Source of the DNA: Fagopyrum homotropicum
Lineage: Eukaryota > Streptophyta > Magnoliopsida > Caryophyllales > Polygonaceae
Reading direction: 5' to 3'
Length of the DNA stretch: 64,000 nt
Assembly: GCA_033239125.1 (NCBI GenBank)
Contig: BSWB01000002.1
Span: 157,466,409 to 157,530,408, forward strand
This document shows positions 53,530 through 64,000 of the stretch, one piece after another. The notes under the pieces were generated by a model, which did no database searches, was not told the DNA's origin, and saw nothing but the letters and a program-made list of their open reading frames with translations. The first letter of the stretch is position 1; each line of letters opens with the position of its first letter. Position numbers and translations under genes: made by a program.

Positions 53530-53815
53530 ATGAGATCGTCGGAGCTCAATGCCGGCCAAATTCACCTGTATGTCCATTGTTATTTTCTGAGCACCACCGT
53601 AATAAGGTAACTATTGAATATATACTTTGAATCCATAAAATATCTTTATCTTTGTAGTTGTTTTTGAAGCTAATACACTGTTTTTGCTATACTTCTAGGA
53701 TGTTGCAGATCTGGTATGACGGATGTAGCTTAATAATCAATAAATCAAGGATCAATGGATCGTTGAAGTCTAGGTTTACTGCAGCAACTAGATTGTTCAA
53801 AAAAAGAGGTAATAC
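53530..53815 (+). CDS. candidate short spliced gene, unrecognised
   Basis: An ATG at 53530 opens MRSSELNAGQIHL and meets a possible splice donor (CCT/GTATGT at about 53567-53574). A possible acceptor (TTCTAG, ending about 53699) keeps the frame into a second exon-like stretch that reads LQIWYDGCSLIIN and ends TRLFKKRG at a possible donor (GAG/GTAATA near 53807). The duplicated TATA region and CT-rich leader lie just upstream. No known domain is recognised. It may be a remnant or a noncoding transcript. Confidence 0.25.
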
Positions 53816-54059
53816 ATCACTTACTTACTTATTGCCTTGTTTATACCTCATGCCAAGATTGCACGTTATCTTCTTATCATGTTCAGCCAAGTGTTTCTCT
53901 AACTATCTACCACCATTGTCTCATCAGGCATATTCTTCATCATGTCAATGCATTGACTCTTCGATCTTAATCTTGTCTCATCTCTTTGCTACTGGATTGA
54001 ACTCAAATGGAACTTTGAACTCCTTAGCGTAATGTGCTAACCTACTCAGAGGATTCCTA
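53816..54059. other. no gene seen
   Basis: Could be intron or intergenic sequence; nothing recognised. Confidence 0.4.
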
Positions 54060-54310
54060 TGAGTTCTTGTACTAGCCAAGCGGACCTCGAGGCCATTAGC
54101 AAAACAATGAGTCAATCTCTGGTTTTCCATCACCTTAAGGAGAAGAATCTGAGTTCTTGTACCCTTGGAGCCAGGAGACCATCTATGGTTTTCATCACCA
54201 TAAGGAGAAAAATCTGATTTCTTGTTCCAGGCAAGCGAGCCTCGAGGCCATTAGCAAAACAATGAGTCAATCTCTGGTTTCCATCATCATAAGGAGAAGG
54301 GTTCTGAAAT
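54060..54310. repeat. imperfect direct repeat, about 150-bp period
   Basis: The phrase CCTCGAGGCCATTAGCAAAA occurs at about 54087 and 54238, and CATAAGGAGAA or CTTAAGGAGAA occurs three times. The 76-codon minus-strand frame through it is not supported by any motif. Confidence 0.75.
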
Positions 54311-54832
54311 TCTTTATATAATGTGTATGCAATATCTTGGATATTGATTATGGAGTTCATTTTTGTATAATGTGTATTGATTATGAAGTAGGACTGCTGT
54401 AATGCTCAATTACTTTAATATCTAAAAAGCTCAGTTGCACCAAAATGTCATCTGCCGACTGCTTTCACATAAGCTGAAATGCTTGATGGTGTGCAATTAT
54501 TTTATGGACATCAGTGTTGTAGAATTATGTTAGGGTTTCTTGTCAGGCCTCTCTAAAACCAAGAAAATGACAAGTATTCAGCTGTTCATACTATTGTTTT
54601 AGATCCATGTTTCTATCTATTCTTTATAATGGATCAACACTGAAAAAACCATGAAAAGCTAAGCTTCTTAATTTCTTTGATTAAGACCAAAACGTGCATC
54701 CATGGCCATGGCTCTCAAGCTAATCACAATTGTGATCTGGATAGTAATTGGACTTGTTTTGATTAACATGTTTTGACGTTATAAGTATATATCAGACAGC
54801 TAATTAAACCACTTGTAATTTGCTTTGTTCAG
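54311..54832. other. no gene seen; possibly intron upstream of the MATE fragment
   Basis: Ends with CTTTGTTCAG, a good splice acceptor just before the MATE-like exon. No MATE exon 1 is visible upstream. Confidence 0.4.
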
Positions 54833-55190
54833 GTTGGACTGAGTGGTTCCTTGGAGACACATTGTGGGCAAGGCTTTGGTGCTAAATTATATGGAATGTT
54901 AGGGATTTACCTGCAATCATCTTGCATAATTTCCTTCTTTTTCTCTCTTGTCATAGCTGTTGTGTGGTGGCATACTGAACCAATCCTCATATCACTTCAC
55001 CAAAGAAGTCAAATTGCAAAAGCAGCTCCTATTTACATTAAGTATTTAATTCCCGAAATCTTTGCTTATGGTTTCATCCAGAACATTCTGATATTTTTCG
55101 GACGCAGTCGATTGTCGTCATACCCATGGTTTGTTCCCTCATCCCAATGGTGATTCGAACACAAAATGCAAGTGTGATGAAGAGGGTTTG
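54833..55190 (+). pseudogene. MATE (DETOXIFICATION) transporter exon, broken
   Basis: Starts after a splice-acceptor-like CAG and reads GLSGSLETHCGQGFGAKLYG, MLGIYLQSSCIISFFFSLVI and LIPEIFAYGFIQNILIFF. This is the second-exon pattern of plant MATE efflux carriers (family consensus GMAGALETLCGQAYGAKLY), with two hydrophobic segments. At about 55,100-55,110 one base is missing relative to the family, and the neighbouring frame continues QSIVVIPMVCSLIPMV. Only about 115 of roughly 480 residues are present, with no exon 1 and no downstream exons nearby. It is a gene fragment; whether it arose by transposon capture or by decay of a resident gene is unclear. Confidence 0.8.
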
Positions 55191-56019
55191 TTGGGCATTG
55201 AGAGCATCTTGGAGCTCCAAAAGTTGAGTGGATATCTTGAGAGGTTTTCTTCTTCTTTTTTTTTTTTTTTACTATTATTTTGATTTGTTGTGATTCTATA
55301 TGATTTGATCAAATAGACCTTTTCTAGATGAAGTATTGCACAATATATGAATATATGATAGGAGTGCGTCTTCCTTTTTTTACATTCAGAGAACATGCTT
55401 TTTATAAGCTTTTTTTTTTTATTGATTTTTATAAGAATTTTTCATGCTATAAAGAAGGTTAATTTATCTTATTTTTCTATATTATTCTCATTGCATTATA
55501 TTATATATAGAGAGATAATGTGATTCTTTGATGTAAACTCATTCAGACAAATGGTAATGTAAATTCCCTTGAACTTTTGTGTGCATGGTCTCGACATATG
55601 TTGTTTAAACATAAAAAAGACAACAAACTCTGCTTCATAATTGATGTAAACTCATTTATAATTGAATACTGATGAATAAAATCGAATGAGTGTAATATAT
55701 GATTATTGTTTTATTCTTCTTGTTTACCTGGGGTGATAAGCTATTATATTATCAGATGGTAATAGATTAACATTTAGAAGTATAAGTGATTATATACGTG
55801 TTGTTTTAAATTCTTTTTTCGCCTTTTGTTGTTGTAGTTTCTGATTCTATTTTAATGATCTTGAATTAGATGGTCAAAAATGCAATTCTAGAGAGGGTCC
55901 TAATGTTTAAAAACATCAGTGACCTTTGAATTTTATTTCAATGGATGTTATTGCATAAATCAACGTCTGTATGACATGCTTACACTTATTTTTGATAAAC
56001 TTTCAATGAAATATGCAAT
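55191..56019. other. AT-rich DNA, no gene seen
   Basis: Contains a poly-T run near 55255 and AT-rich sequence. The phrase GAGAGGGTCCTAATGTTTAAAA (near 55893) is like common plant repeat sequence. Confidence 0.5.
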
Positions 56020-56565
56020 TTCATGTATTATGGAAAAAGATGGATGAAGTTATGGAGATGCAAAATTCATGTGCTTTTGACGGAATTGGGTGAAAAAAGG
56101 AAATATTGTGCAACAGCAATATCAATGACATTGGAACCTCACATCAATGGGTGTGAGTACATAAATCAGTTTCTTGTACTTGTTTTCGATACTTTCCAAA
56201 GGAAGACACAGTGCCACCTCGTGAAAAAGGTGGAGGTATTTGTGGAGGTACAAGACACTTGTCATTTTTGACGGTAATTCGACGAAAAGAACAGGAAACA
56301 ATGTTTTTGGTGCAGCAATTTGATTGTTCAAAAATATCATTTACTGACTTGTTTATCCAAGTTTATCCTATATGTAAATATTATGTGATCAATTTGGTTG
56401 TTTCATTCCATGGTATTTGTGGAGGTACAATTCTACTTTTAGACTTATATTCCAAGAGTTGTTTAATTCTGAGGGAAACTTTTATTGACTTGTTTATCCA
56501 AGTTTATCCTATATGTAAATATTTTGTGATGAATTTGTTAAAAATAGAGATATTTAAATCTTTAA
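56020..56565. repeat. imperfect tandem and interspersed repeats
   Basis: GACTTGTTTATCCAAGTTTA followed by TCCTATATGTAAATATT occurs at about 56346 and 56489 (period 143). GGTATTTGTGGAGGTACAA occurs at about 56234 and 56412. The ORFs of 82 and 120 codons through it are not supported. Confidence 0.7.
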
Positions 56566-57469
56566 ATATTTAGTATGAAAGGTTCAATTGGTGAAATTTA
56601 GAGGTGACAATTCGATTATGGCTTCGTCAGATGACCCCATGTAGTTTCCTCATCTCGATGGTTCCAAACACTTGTTGCCAAAACACCCACTTAATCGATC
56701 ACGCAAGACACACATTTTGTTTTTGGTCTGCACCTTTGTGTTATACTTGACAAATCACTTAGTAACTTATTATTGAACATTTGACCATCTAAAATATTTA
56801 TATCTTTTATTGAACATTTGGCTTGACTAATACGATGGGAGCCTCTATAGTTATCTTTGAACTGATTATGCTTTTGTTGAATGTAATGGGAGAAATATGG
56901 TTGTAGCACATTTGGAATTTCAACAACACAACTCGAATGATACACTCTAGTAGCGTTGGAGCCTACAATCATCTCCCAGATTTCAATCCTTCAATTTGGC
57001 CCTTCTTCACCCTAGGATATACCCCGGCTACCTCTTAGCTCATTTCCTCTCTCATTCTCTTCGTTCTAGAATCCCAGGTCGGCTAGGGATTTCATGGACA
57101 CGGAGTATGGTCTTGTTTACTTTGAGGTATCTTACGCACTAAATAAGCTTCTCTTTGCAATATTAGTAAAGTAACTCGTCGTGACTATGCAGTCTAGGAA
57201 GGTATTTGAAGAACTCATCCATATGAGCTTACATGGTCTTGGAAGGTATTTGAAGTGCCATGCCAAGTTATTGAGATGATGCTCTCCTTATGCATACCTC
57301 TGCATGGAGACAATAAAGAAAAGAAGGTTACAAGAGAACCGAGCCTTGTTGGCTAAATTTCTAGTTGAACGTTGTTCATCACTTCGTCACACAATGACTA
57401 ATTTGATATGTAGCATGAAAACTGAAAACGCTGAGAAATAGGGAAGTGGCAATCCTATAAAATTATTAC
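56566..57469. other. no gene seen
   Basis: Moderately AT-rich. A GAAGGTATTTGAAG phrase is repeated near 57197 and 57242. It may include decayed LINE sequence at its right end, but no motif could be read. Confidence 0.4.
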
Positions 57470-58086
57470 TTGTACAACAGAAAGCACATCTCTCATCGAG
57501 CTGCTATGAAGATCGATATCACTAAGGCCTTCGACACCATCGACCATGGTTTTATCCTCCACTGCCTCCATAAGATCGGATTTCCTGACCACACTATTCA
57601 TCTAATTCGGGAATGCATCACCACAACCACATACTCTATCAATATTAATTGCTCTCTAGTTGGCCATTTCAAGGGCTCAAGAGGCTTGAGACAAGGATGC
57701 CCTCTCTTCCCACCCCTCTTCATAATTACCATGGAATACCTATCAACCATGATCGTCACCAATACATCCAATCCAGCCTTCAAAATCCATCCCAAATGCC
57801 ACAACCCTCGTATAACCCACCTTTGCTTTGCCGACGACCTCATGTTGTTCAGCCGAGGTGACCTCACCTTCATCCTCACCCTCAAAAACACTCTCGACAC
57901 CTTTGAAGAGATCTCGGGCTTGAAAATCAACCTTACTAAGTCTTCTCTCTTCTTCGGTGGAGTTCACAACTCTACCAGGGACCATATCACTTATGCCACA
58001 AACTTCACCCTGGGCTTGCTTCCCTTTCACTACCTAGGTGTCCTTGTGGGGAGCAAACGACTCCTGACCTCGGACTACACACCTCT
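57470..58086 (+). pseudogene. LINE reverse transcriptase fragment, cut by Ath-3
   Basis: A plus-strand non-LTR reverse transcriptase of about 205 codons: AAMKIDITKAFDTIDHGFIL (first catalytic Asp), SRGLRQGCPLFPPLF and the catalytic HLCFADDLMLFSRGD, then SGLKINLTKSSLFFGGV and HYLGVLVGSKRL. These are motifs of plant L1-type LINEs. The N-terminal part with endonuclease is missing, and the C-terminal part is removed at 58086 by insertion of Ath-3. The frame within the fragment is open, so decay is limited. Confidence 0.88.
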
Positions 58087-59721
58087 TGTTCGCTCAAAAA
58101 GTGTGTGCGTCAAAGTCTTAATATTTATATCTAGAACTCAAAAGCAAAGCGAACCCGCAGTGTACGGATCGGCTGTAGTGAGGTAAGAATTCCAGAGTCG
58201 AACTCAGGGATTTGGTGAGAATAAATTCAAATTCAATTATCTAGCGAAAGTGTAAAAGCTTTTGTGATTGATAAAGAGGGAAATGATTCCAAGGATTCAA
58301 GTATCCGATTTCGGCTTTCGATTCAAGACACTTCTATAGATGTAGGACAGAGTTTATATTGCCAAGATTAAATGTTCAAAGGTAGGATTCGTACGATGAA
58401 GTTCCGAAACCCATATGACTAATCTAAAGATTCTCTCTATAAGGGTTGTTGAGGCTGCAATATAGAAAGATCTAAAGACAAGAATTATGTTCAAACTAAC
58501 TATCTAAAACTCCAGGATATGACTCTCCAAAGTAAAGATTAGAAAGCACAATTAAAATCTTAATAAAGGGTGTTGAGTCTCTTTATTACCCAAATCTTGA
58601 AATCTTAATCTATTAAATGTAGAAACAGGTTTGAAGTGCCTTCATACATTCAATTAGAGGGTGGAAAGGTTAATCAAGGCTGGGATTTAGGCAAGGATTA
58701 GTTTTGATTAAAGATTGGTTCAATTAAAGTTCGTCAGAAGAATAAATCGCCCTGTTCATAAGAAAATCGGTCGATTTTTCCCAAGAACAGCCCGATTTTC
58801 CTATTTATCGCAAAACTAAAATCTAAACTCTCAGGGTCCTAATGTTTGAATGAGTTCAGTCTATCATCATCTAAGCCTTAATCATCAACTATTCTCCCCA
58901 GAATCACAAAGGTTTTAGCCAACCATTTTCAAAAACGAATCAAATTAATTATGAAGAGAAAGATCGCAAAGAAACCGAATCTTGAATAAAGAATTCCAAT
59001 AAGCTTCAAATTTGTAAACGATTGTCAAAACAACTCAATGTATCTCCTAAACAACTCAGATTCGTGCTCAAAAACAACAAGTATTTCAATGAACAAAGAA
59101 ATCTCACAACTAGAATCAAGATTAGCTTCCCGGCAAAGAGTCCTTCAATCTCATTCCAAGAATCTTCAATTCCTCTCAAACGTGTAAAGATTTCCCGCTG
59201 CGGCCTCCTCGTTTTCGTTCGTAGGGTTCTCTTCTATAGTTTCTTGCAGATGGGCCGTTTGGAAAAACTCTCCTCTGGCCCAAAATAATTAGGCTTTGTG
59301 TCGTCTTTTTATTTGGCTGAAAAACACAATAGATCGACCCAGGCGATTTATGCACAAAATCGTTCGAATTCTGGAGAGGAAAATCGTCCGATTTATATGT
59401 AAATTGGCACGATTTTCTTCAACAGAAAGTGCTCTTCTCTTGGCTCGTATTCTATGCTTCTCCTTTGCAATTCCTTAGCTCTTTATGAACCCTTTAAGAC
59501 TCCTTTAGCTTCCTTAACATCCTTAGATGCTCCTTGCTCCGCTTTTGCTTCCAATTCCACTCCAATTACCTATAATTCATCAAAAACTCGTGTAGACCTC
59601 TATTTCCGACAAATGATTGAATAGAACATAAAAGTCATACAAAATCTCTCTAAATGCAAGGTAAACTGAGACAATCTTCTGTAATATGCATGAATATGAT
59701 GATACATAATTCATGTCATCA
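58087..59721 (-). repeat. Ath-3 3' LTR
   Basis: 1635 bp, TGTTCGC to GTCATCA, aligned along its whole length with the Ath-1 LTRs and several percent diverged from them. The TATA box ACATATAAATCGG (about 59388-59400 on the minus strand) is again fused to AATCGGACGATTTT. The hairpin with CTGTTC and GAACAG arms is at 58752-58790, with core AAAATCGGTCGATTTT. Confidence 0.94.
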
Positions 59722-61030
59722 AAATACCCCATACTTGCCTCTTGCTTGTCCCTAAGCAAGACTCAAATTCAGAATATAAGATGTCATGGATTATATATGT
59801 ATGAAAACTCAAAACTCTTCTTTTGGTAGTGCTTCTTCTTATTGGATCACCCTCAAAGTGATATTTCAAGGCATAAAAAAGGCAAAGCATGTATCAATGG
59901 TAATTATAAGATGAACTAATCTCCTTTTCTTTCATGAAAACACAAATAAAGAACATGATAAAGGTGTAGAGGTAATCAAAGTCAAACAAATCTAAGCCAT
60001 TAAGTCTTAAACACATGCATAAAAGTCTCAAGGTCTTCTAATCAAAGGAAAGGTTCCAGAAACGTATTAAGGGAAGGAGTTCTTTTTGGCAATTGTGGTG
60101 CTAATCCGGGAAAGAGGAACACATAATACCTTCAAGATTTTCTTCACCGCACATGCTTCGCATGTAGAAAGCTTTGCTTTCATTATACTTTACTTTTTGA
60201 GAGTATGGACAGCGGTGCACAAAAACCGAAGCCTAGGAGATCGGCGTTTCTCAATTTCGAGATGCCTCAAACCCTTGATGCACATACCATATCCCGTTAG
60301 GACTTGTCGTTCAATCGGACTTTGGCAAGACACAAACACCTGGCTATGTGAATGGTGCCGAGTTACTCATCCTCATGTTCAACGTCCCCAAACTCATGAA
60401 TTTCTACACTTTCTTTTTAATACTTTTTCCTTGGCCCTCCCACATCAAACATGCCTTTTTCAATCACCTATCCTAATTCCCGGATGGTAAAAGGAGGGTT
60501 ACATATTTCATTGAGGAGCTAGCATGATCAAGATATGAGAAAAGAAAAGAAGTGAATTGCCTTAGTCATCCTTAAATGATGTAAAAGAACTTGCAATATA
60601 GCTTCGACTATTATTTCATTCTCTTATCAAAACAACTAGATCATATAACTTATTCATGTGTTCAAGTAACAAAAGCAAACTCATTCATGCTATAATCAAT
60701 ATCTCAACACAACTAAGCATCTTTTTGCCTATCCATATACACAATTTTCATCATAGAGGTCATTTCCATAAAAGAAGCACTAAAATTTTTTGAAAATTCA
60801 TAGGATTTGAAAAAGATCATGCAAATGCAAGTGTCATAATGGAAAGCAAGTAGTGCAAGAGTTATTACAAGCCAAGTTTGTCAAGAGTAGTGGAAAGTAA
60901 ATAAAGTGCTAAAATGAAACATAAGGTATTGTAAGTACCCCCACCCCATACTTGACATCCACATTGTCCCCAATGTGAAAATCAAGCATAAGAAGGAGAA
61001 AAATACTTACAATGTAAAAGAAGTGGGAGC
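59722..61030 (-). other. Ath-3 3' spacer
   Basis: Homologous to Ath-1 2530-3838 with the same candidate polypurine stretch and hairpins. No sense gene. Confidence 0.6.
60086..60490 (+). other. possible antisense ORF in Ath-3
   Basis: An uninterrupted 134-codon plus-strand frame, antisense to the element, whose counterpart in Ath-1 (2895-3297) needs one frame change. It starts at ATG 60086 (MAIVVLIRERG) and ends at a TAA at 60488-60490. No domain is recognised. Real coding status is doubtful. Confidence 0.28.
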
Positions 61031-62512
61031 TCAATCCTCTGTCGGCGGTGGAGGTGGTGGATAGGGATACATCGGTGCGCTAGGATCGTAGAAGTGGCCG
61101 AACTGGTGGTAGTACAAGTCTCTCATCTGGCTGTCATAGGATGAATGCCTAGCGTCCGTCTCCTCCCTGTAATTCCTGAACTGAGTGTTCAGGGTCTGGT
61201 AGTCGGTGTGGAGAGCATGATAGTCGGTGCTGAGGCTCTGGAAGCTAGAGACTAGCTCCCTAAAGTGGCGGGGAGGGCGACGTCCTCGTCCTCCTGGAGC
61301 ACGTGCAAATGAGCGGCGAGGTGGCTGCAGGTCATCCTCCGTCTCCTCATCGCCTCTACTAGTCCTGCTAGGTCCTACACCATGAGTGTCAGTGTCCATG
61401 GCATCCGTAGCATGGCCGCTATGGGTGTCACTCTCAAACTCGAGCATGGTCCCCTGTTCTCTATCCTCATCCTCCTCCTCGGAGTCACCTGCATCATCAT
61501 CATAATAAGTAGGAGGATAGAACTCCTCAAGCATTGACTCGAATGTCTCCTTCCAGTTTCTCTTGTTCCGAATAGTGTATTCGGACTTCCATATAATCTC
61601 GGATGGCTTCTTCTTCGGATCCCTGTGCCATGGCATGGGCACATGAAGTGTTCCTCTCCCTCGAGGAATCAAGACCTGTCGAATAACCAACCGCTAGGAG
61701 CCTAATGGAAGGGCAATCTCAGCTAGAGTGCATCCGGAGAAGTTCAATCCCATGGTCTTAGCCACATGAGTGACAAGACCTCCTGCACAAATATCGCCCT
61801 TAGCTTTGTTGGCTATCTTTCCTAGATAGTCGGCAAGCATGGTGGCAATGTCGGGAGTGGTGGTGGATGTCATGCAGTATAGAATGAAAAGCTCATCAGC
61901 TTTGAGCTTCTGTGGAGTCTCTGTCCGTGCAAATAAGCTCTCACTGAGAATCCTATGCACTACCTTAAAGGAGAGGTTGTACATACTAGTTTCCTTGGAA
62001 TTTCCGGGTCGCCACTTGTCTCCACCATATTCACCTACTGAAATAGCCTCCCAAAAGTCACTAGCGCTGACACCTCTAGCAAATGTGCCTGCATCTGAAT
62101 AGGAGAAGCCAAACAAGTCTCCAAAAGTGTCAATGGACATAGTGTGGTTTTGGCTCATAAGGCGGAAGGTGACTATCCTTTCCCTAGGATCATGCTCAAA
62201 TGTACTAAGGAATTCTAGGGTAATCTCGGTATAAGCATCCTCCCTAATCGTAGCAAACTGGGTCAGTCCAGCCCTGTCAAGCATCATGTCAACATCCTCT
62301 CGAACAAACAATGAATCTAAATCATCTAGCACTATGTAGCGAGGAGGGGTGAATGGGCGATCTACGATACGTTCATAACGTTTCTTGTGCTTGGATAGGG
62401 GAGGGGGAAGCTTAGGGATGTTTTGAGATGGTGGTGGAGGTGGGGGAGGGGCTTTGGAAGAAGATCCCTTCTTCTTCCCCGTGTTTCTAGTTACTCTCTT
62501 GACAAGATCCAT
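61031..62512 (-). pseudogene. Ath-3 ORF1 with one nonsense codon
   Basis: Homolog of Ath-1 ORF1 from ATG 62512 (MDLVKRVTRNTGKKKG) to the stop at 61031, the same length. It has the same basic and Pro-rich N-terminus, globular block, acidic stretch (DDDAGDSEEEDED), heptad-like region and Pro-rich tail. A TAG at 61694-61696 replaces the CAG (Gln) of Ath-1 in LPLGS-Q-RLV. The change is a C-to-T in a CAG (CHG) context, the pattern expected from deamination of methylated cytosine in silenced plant transposons. No other break was seen. Confidence 0.9.
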
Positions 62513-62955
62513 TCTGAGTCAAAAAATCGGCCTGTTCTTGACAAAAATCGGACGATTTATCTGGGTTGGGTCGATTTTTCTCTCGATTTCAACGATTCTC
62601 TCAATTCTGTAAAGTTCTGTTCAAGCAATCACCACATACAGTCTCCTATAATGATTCCTAAGAAGATCCCTCAATCAATTCCAGCAAACAAACACTTCCT
62701 AAGCAAACTTCAATTTGAATTAGAAACTTAGGTTTTTGGAAAGAAAAACCTGAATTCCTTGTGGAGGAGTCGATTGTCGTGCTTGTTGTTGCTAGATCCT
62801 TGTTCCTTGTTGAAAATGCTTCAGTTTGGAGCCAAGAATCACTCAAAATGACGAAGGAATGAGGATTGTAGGTTGAGGGCGATTTTCGGCGTTCTTGAGA
62901 AGGGGGAAATCGAGAGTTGTAAGTTGTGGAATGAGGAAGATCGAGTGTTGAGTCT

Positions 62956-63235
62956 TTATATAGAGTCGAGGAATTGTGAAGAAAATCGGACGATTTATAG
63001 GGTCGATTTAATCGTCGGGGCGATTTTTTTTCCTGTTGTCAAAAATCGCCTTGCTCTGCTTCTGAATCGGACGATTTATTTTAGGTAACTCGATTTTTTC
63101 TGAACACATAGGAAATCGAACGATTTAATTGGGCAGGTCGATCTCCAGGTCGATTTTTCTTCCTGTTGTCAAAAATCGCCTTGCTCTGCTCTTGAATCGG
63201 ACGATTTACTTAGTGTATCTCGATTTCCTTCCTTA
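62956..63235 (-). promoter_or_regulatory. Ath-3 internal ORF1 promoter and word cluster
   Basis: The TATA box CTATATAAAG (62954-62963 on the minus strand) lies about 445 bp upstream of the ORF1 ATG. Upstream, 62980-63235 contains at least four AATCGGACGATTTA or AATCGAACGATTTA words and many TCGATTTT half-sites. A tandem phrase CGATTTTTCTTCCTGTTGTC is repeated (about 63022, as cgattttttttcctgttgtc, and 63152). Same arrangement as Ath-1 5763-5960. Confidence 0.55.
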
Positions 63236-63493
63236 TTCTTCATGGATCTTGAAGATTTAACTGATTTGTGCTCCCTTTTTCCATGGATCTCTCGAGTTGA
63301 ACCTAATTTCCTGCGATTAATGACACGACAAACCAAGAGTGCATCGAGGAACAAATAAAAACGAAAACAAAGAAGCAAAACAATTAATCTACTCTAACTA
63401 AGTGATAAAAGGGTGAAAAACTATACTATCATGGGTTGCCTCCCAAGAAGCGCTTAATTTATCGTCTTTAGCTAGACGGTGTATGGTATGTGT

Positions 63494-64000
63494 TCAATGG
63501 AGGAGGATAGAAGCTATCTCCTCGACCGGAGCTTCCGGTGTGTATTTCTTCAACCGTTGGCCATTGACCTTGAAACTTCCGCTTTGTTCACCCCATACTT
63601 CAACTGCACCATGGGGGAAAACTCGTTTAATTAAATAAGGTCCTGTCCAACGGGATTTGAGCTTACCTGGAAATAGACGCAGCCTTGAGTTGAATAGGAG
63701 GACTTGGTCTCCCTCCTTCAAGTCTTTTGGAATGATGTGCTTATCATGCCAACGCTTTGTCCGTTCCTTGTATATCTTTGCGTTCTCATACGCATTTAGC
63801 CGGATCTCCTCTAGCTCATTGATGTCTAAGAGCCGCTTCTCTCCGGCTTCTTTCATGTCAAAATTGAGCCACTTGATGGCCCAATAGGCTTTGTGCTCTA
63901 GCTCTAGAGGAAGATGACAGGATTTACCATAGACAAGGTTATAGGGAGTAGTACCTATTGGTGTCTTGAAGGCCGTCCTGTATGCCCATAGTGCATCGTC
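63494..64000 (-). CDS. Ath-3 integrase C-terminal end (partial)
   Basis: Open to the window edge. Reads DDALWAYRTAFKTPIGTTPY, KSCHLPLELEHKAYWAIKWL, then the GPY/F-like module RWTGPYLIKRVFPHGAVEVW and the tail ending at 63494. It is highly similar to 6235-6769 of Ath-1, with no lesion in the visible part. Confidence 0.9.
   Translation of the reverse strand, partial: DDALWAYRTAFKTPIGTTPYNLVYGKSCHLPLELEHKAYWAIKWLNFDMKEAGEKRLLDINELEEIRLNAYENAKIYKERTKRWHDKHIIPKDLKEGDQVLLFNSRLRLFPGKLKSRWTGPYLIKRVFPHGAVEVWGEQSGSFKVNGQRLKKYTPEAPVEEIASILLH

Larger units (their letters stand above)
58087..64000 (-). mobile_element. Ath-3 Athila-type retrotransposon, partial (continues right)
   Basis: The 3' LTR, spacer, ORF1, ORF1 promoter and the integrase C-terminal end of a third Athila element; the rest lies beyond base 64000. 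It is of the same family as Ath-1: same LTR ends, same palindromic words, high similarity throughout. It lies inside the LINE; the target duplication should be CCTCT (58082-58086), with its partner outside the window. Confidence 0.95.

Noticed and set aside
56023..56573. Host gene with duplicated exons
   Set aside because: The repeats are imperfect, the frames differ between copies, and no family motif is visible.
1..64000. Endogenous pararetrovirus (caulimovirid) insertion
   Set aside because: All RT regions are linked to LTRs, integrase or LINE motifs. No movement protein or coat-type region was seen.

Overview
The window looks like nuclear DNA of a flowering plant, most likely a eudicot, from transposon-rich heterochromatin. 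Almost everything recognisable is a plant transposable element: Athila and chromovirus Ty3/gypsy elements, a Copia element, Pack-MULEs, a Helitron, a CACTA end and a LINE. The only host-gene traces are fragments: a MATE transporter exon and a captured UDP-glucose 4-epimerase piece. There are no rRNA or tRNA genes, CRISPR arrays or prokaryotic features. I cannot name the species.

Layout. 1-30398 is a three-deep nest, all on the minus strand. A decayed chromovirus (Chr-1, 23394-30398) was hit in its 3' LTR by an Athila element (Ath-2, 1-893 plus 13960-23393). Ath-2 was then hit inside its ORF1 by a young, almost intact Athila element (Ath-1, 894-13959; two 1636-bp LTRs, duplicated target AACAC). 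30399-37330 is AT-rich DNA with a 404-bp tandem duplication, two Mutator-like elements with 9-bp target duplications (31739-33084 and 34629-36783, the second a Pack-MULE), and a local segmental duplication that preserves the empty site of the second MULE. 37836-40238 is a solo LTR (target ATCGT). 41660-49660 holds an LTR-like piece, a CACTA end, a Copia remnant and a broken chromovirus (Chr-2). 50112-52998 is a probable Helitron carrying a second solo LTR (50701-52413, target ATTAT). 53263-55190 has a candidate small spliced gene with a duplicated TATA region and a MATE pseudogene. 57470-58086 is a LINE reverse-transcriptase fragment cut by a third Athila element (Ath-3, 58087 to the window end), a relative of Ath-1.

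How the parts fit. In the Athila elements gag, protease, reverse transcriptase, RNase H and integrase form one polyprotein. A separate ORF1 lies downstream in the envelope position but has no membrane segment. The most unusual signal is a set of lineage-specific, dyad-symmetric words with symmetric arms. Ath-1 and Ath-3 use AAATCGGCCGATTT, Ath-2 uses CCACGGCCGTGG, Chr-1 and its solo LTR use CCGCAGGGGCGG, and Chr-2 uses CCGCACCAGCGG. They cluster near the LTR TATA box. In Athila they recur beside a second TATA box ahead of ORF1 and again in frame inside pol. The word differs between lineages while the positions are kept, which suggests a co-evolving cis-element and binding-protein system. ORF1 is a candidate binding partner; this is inference.
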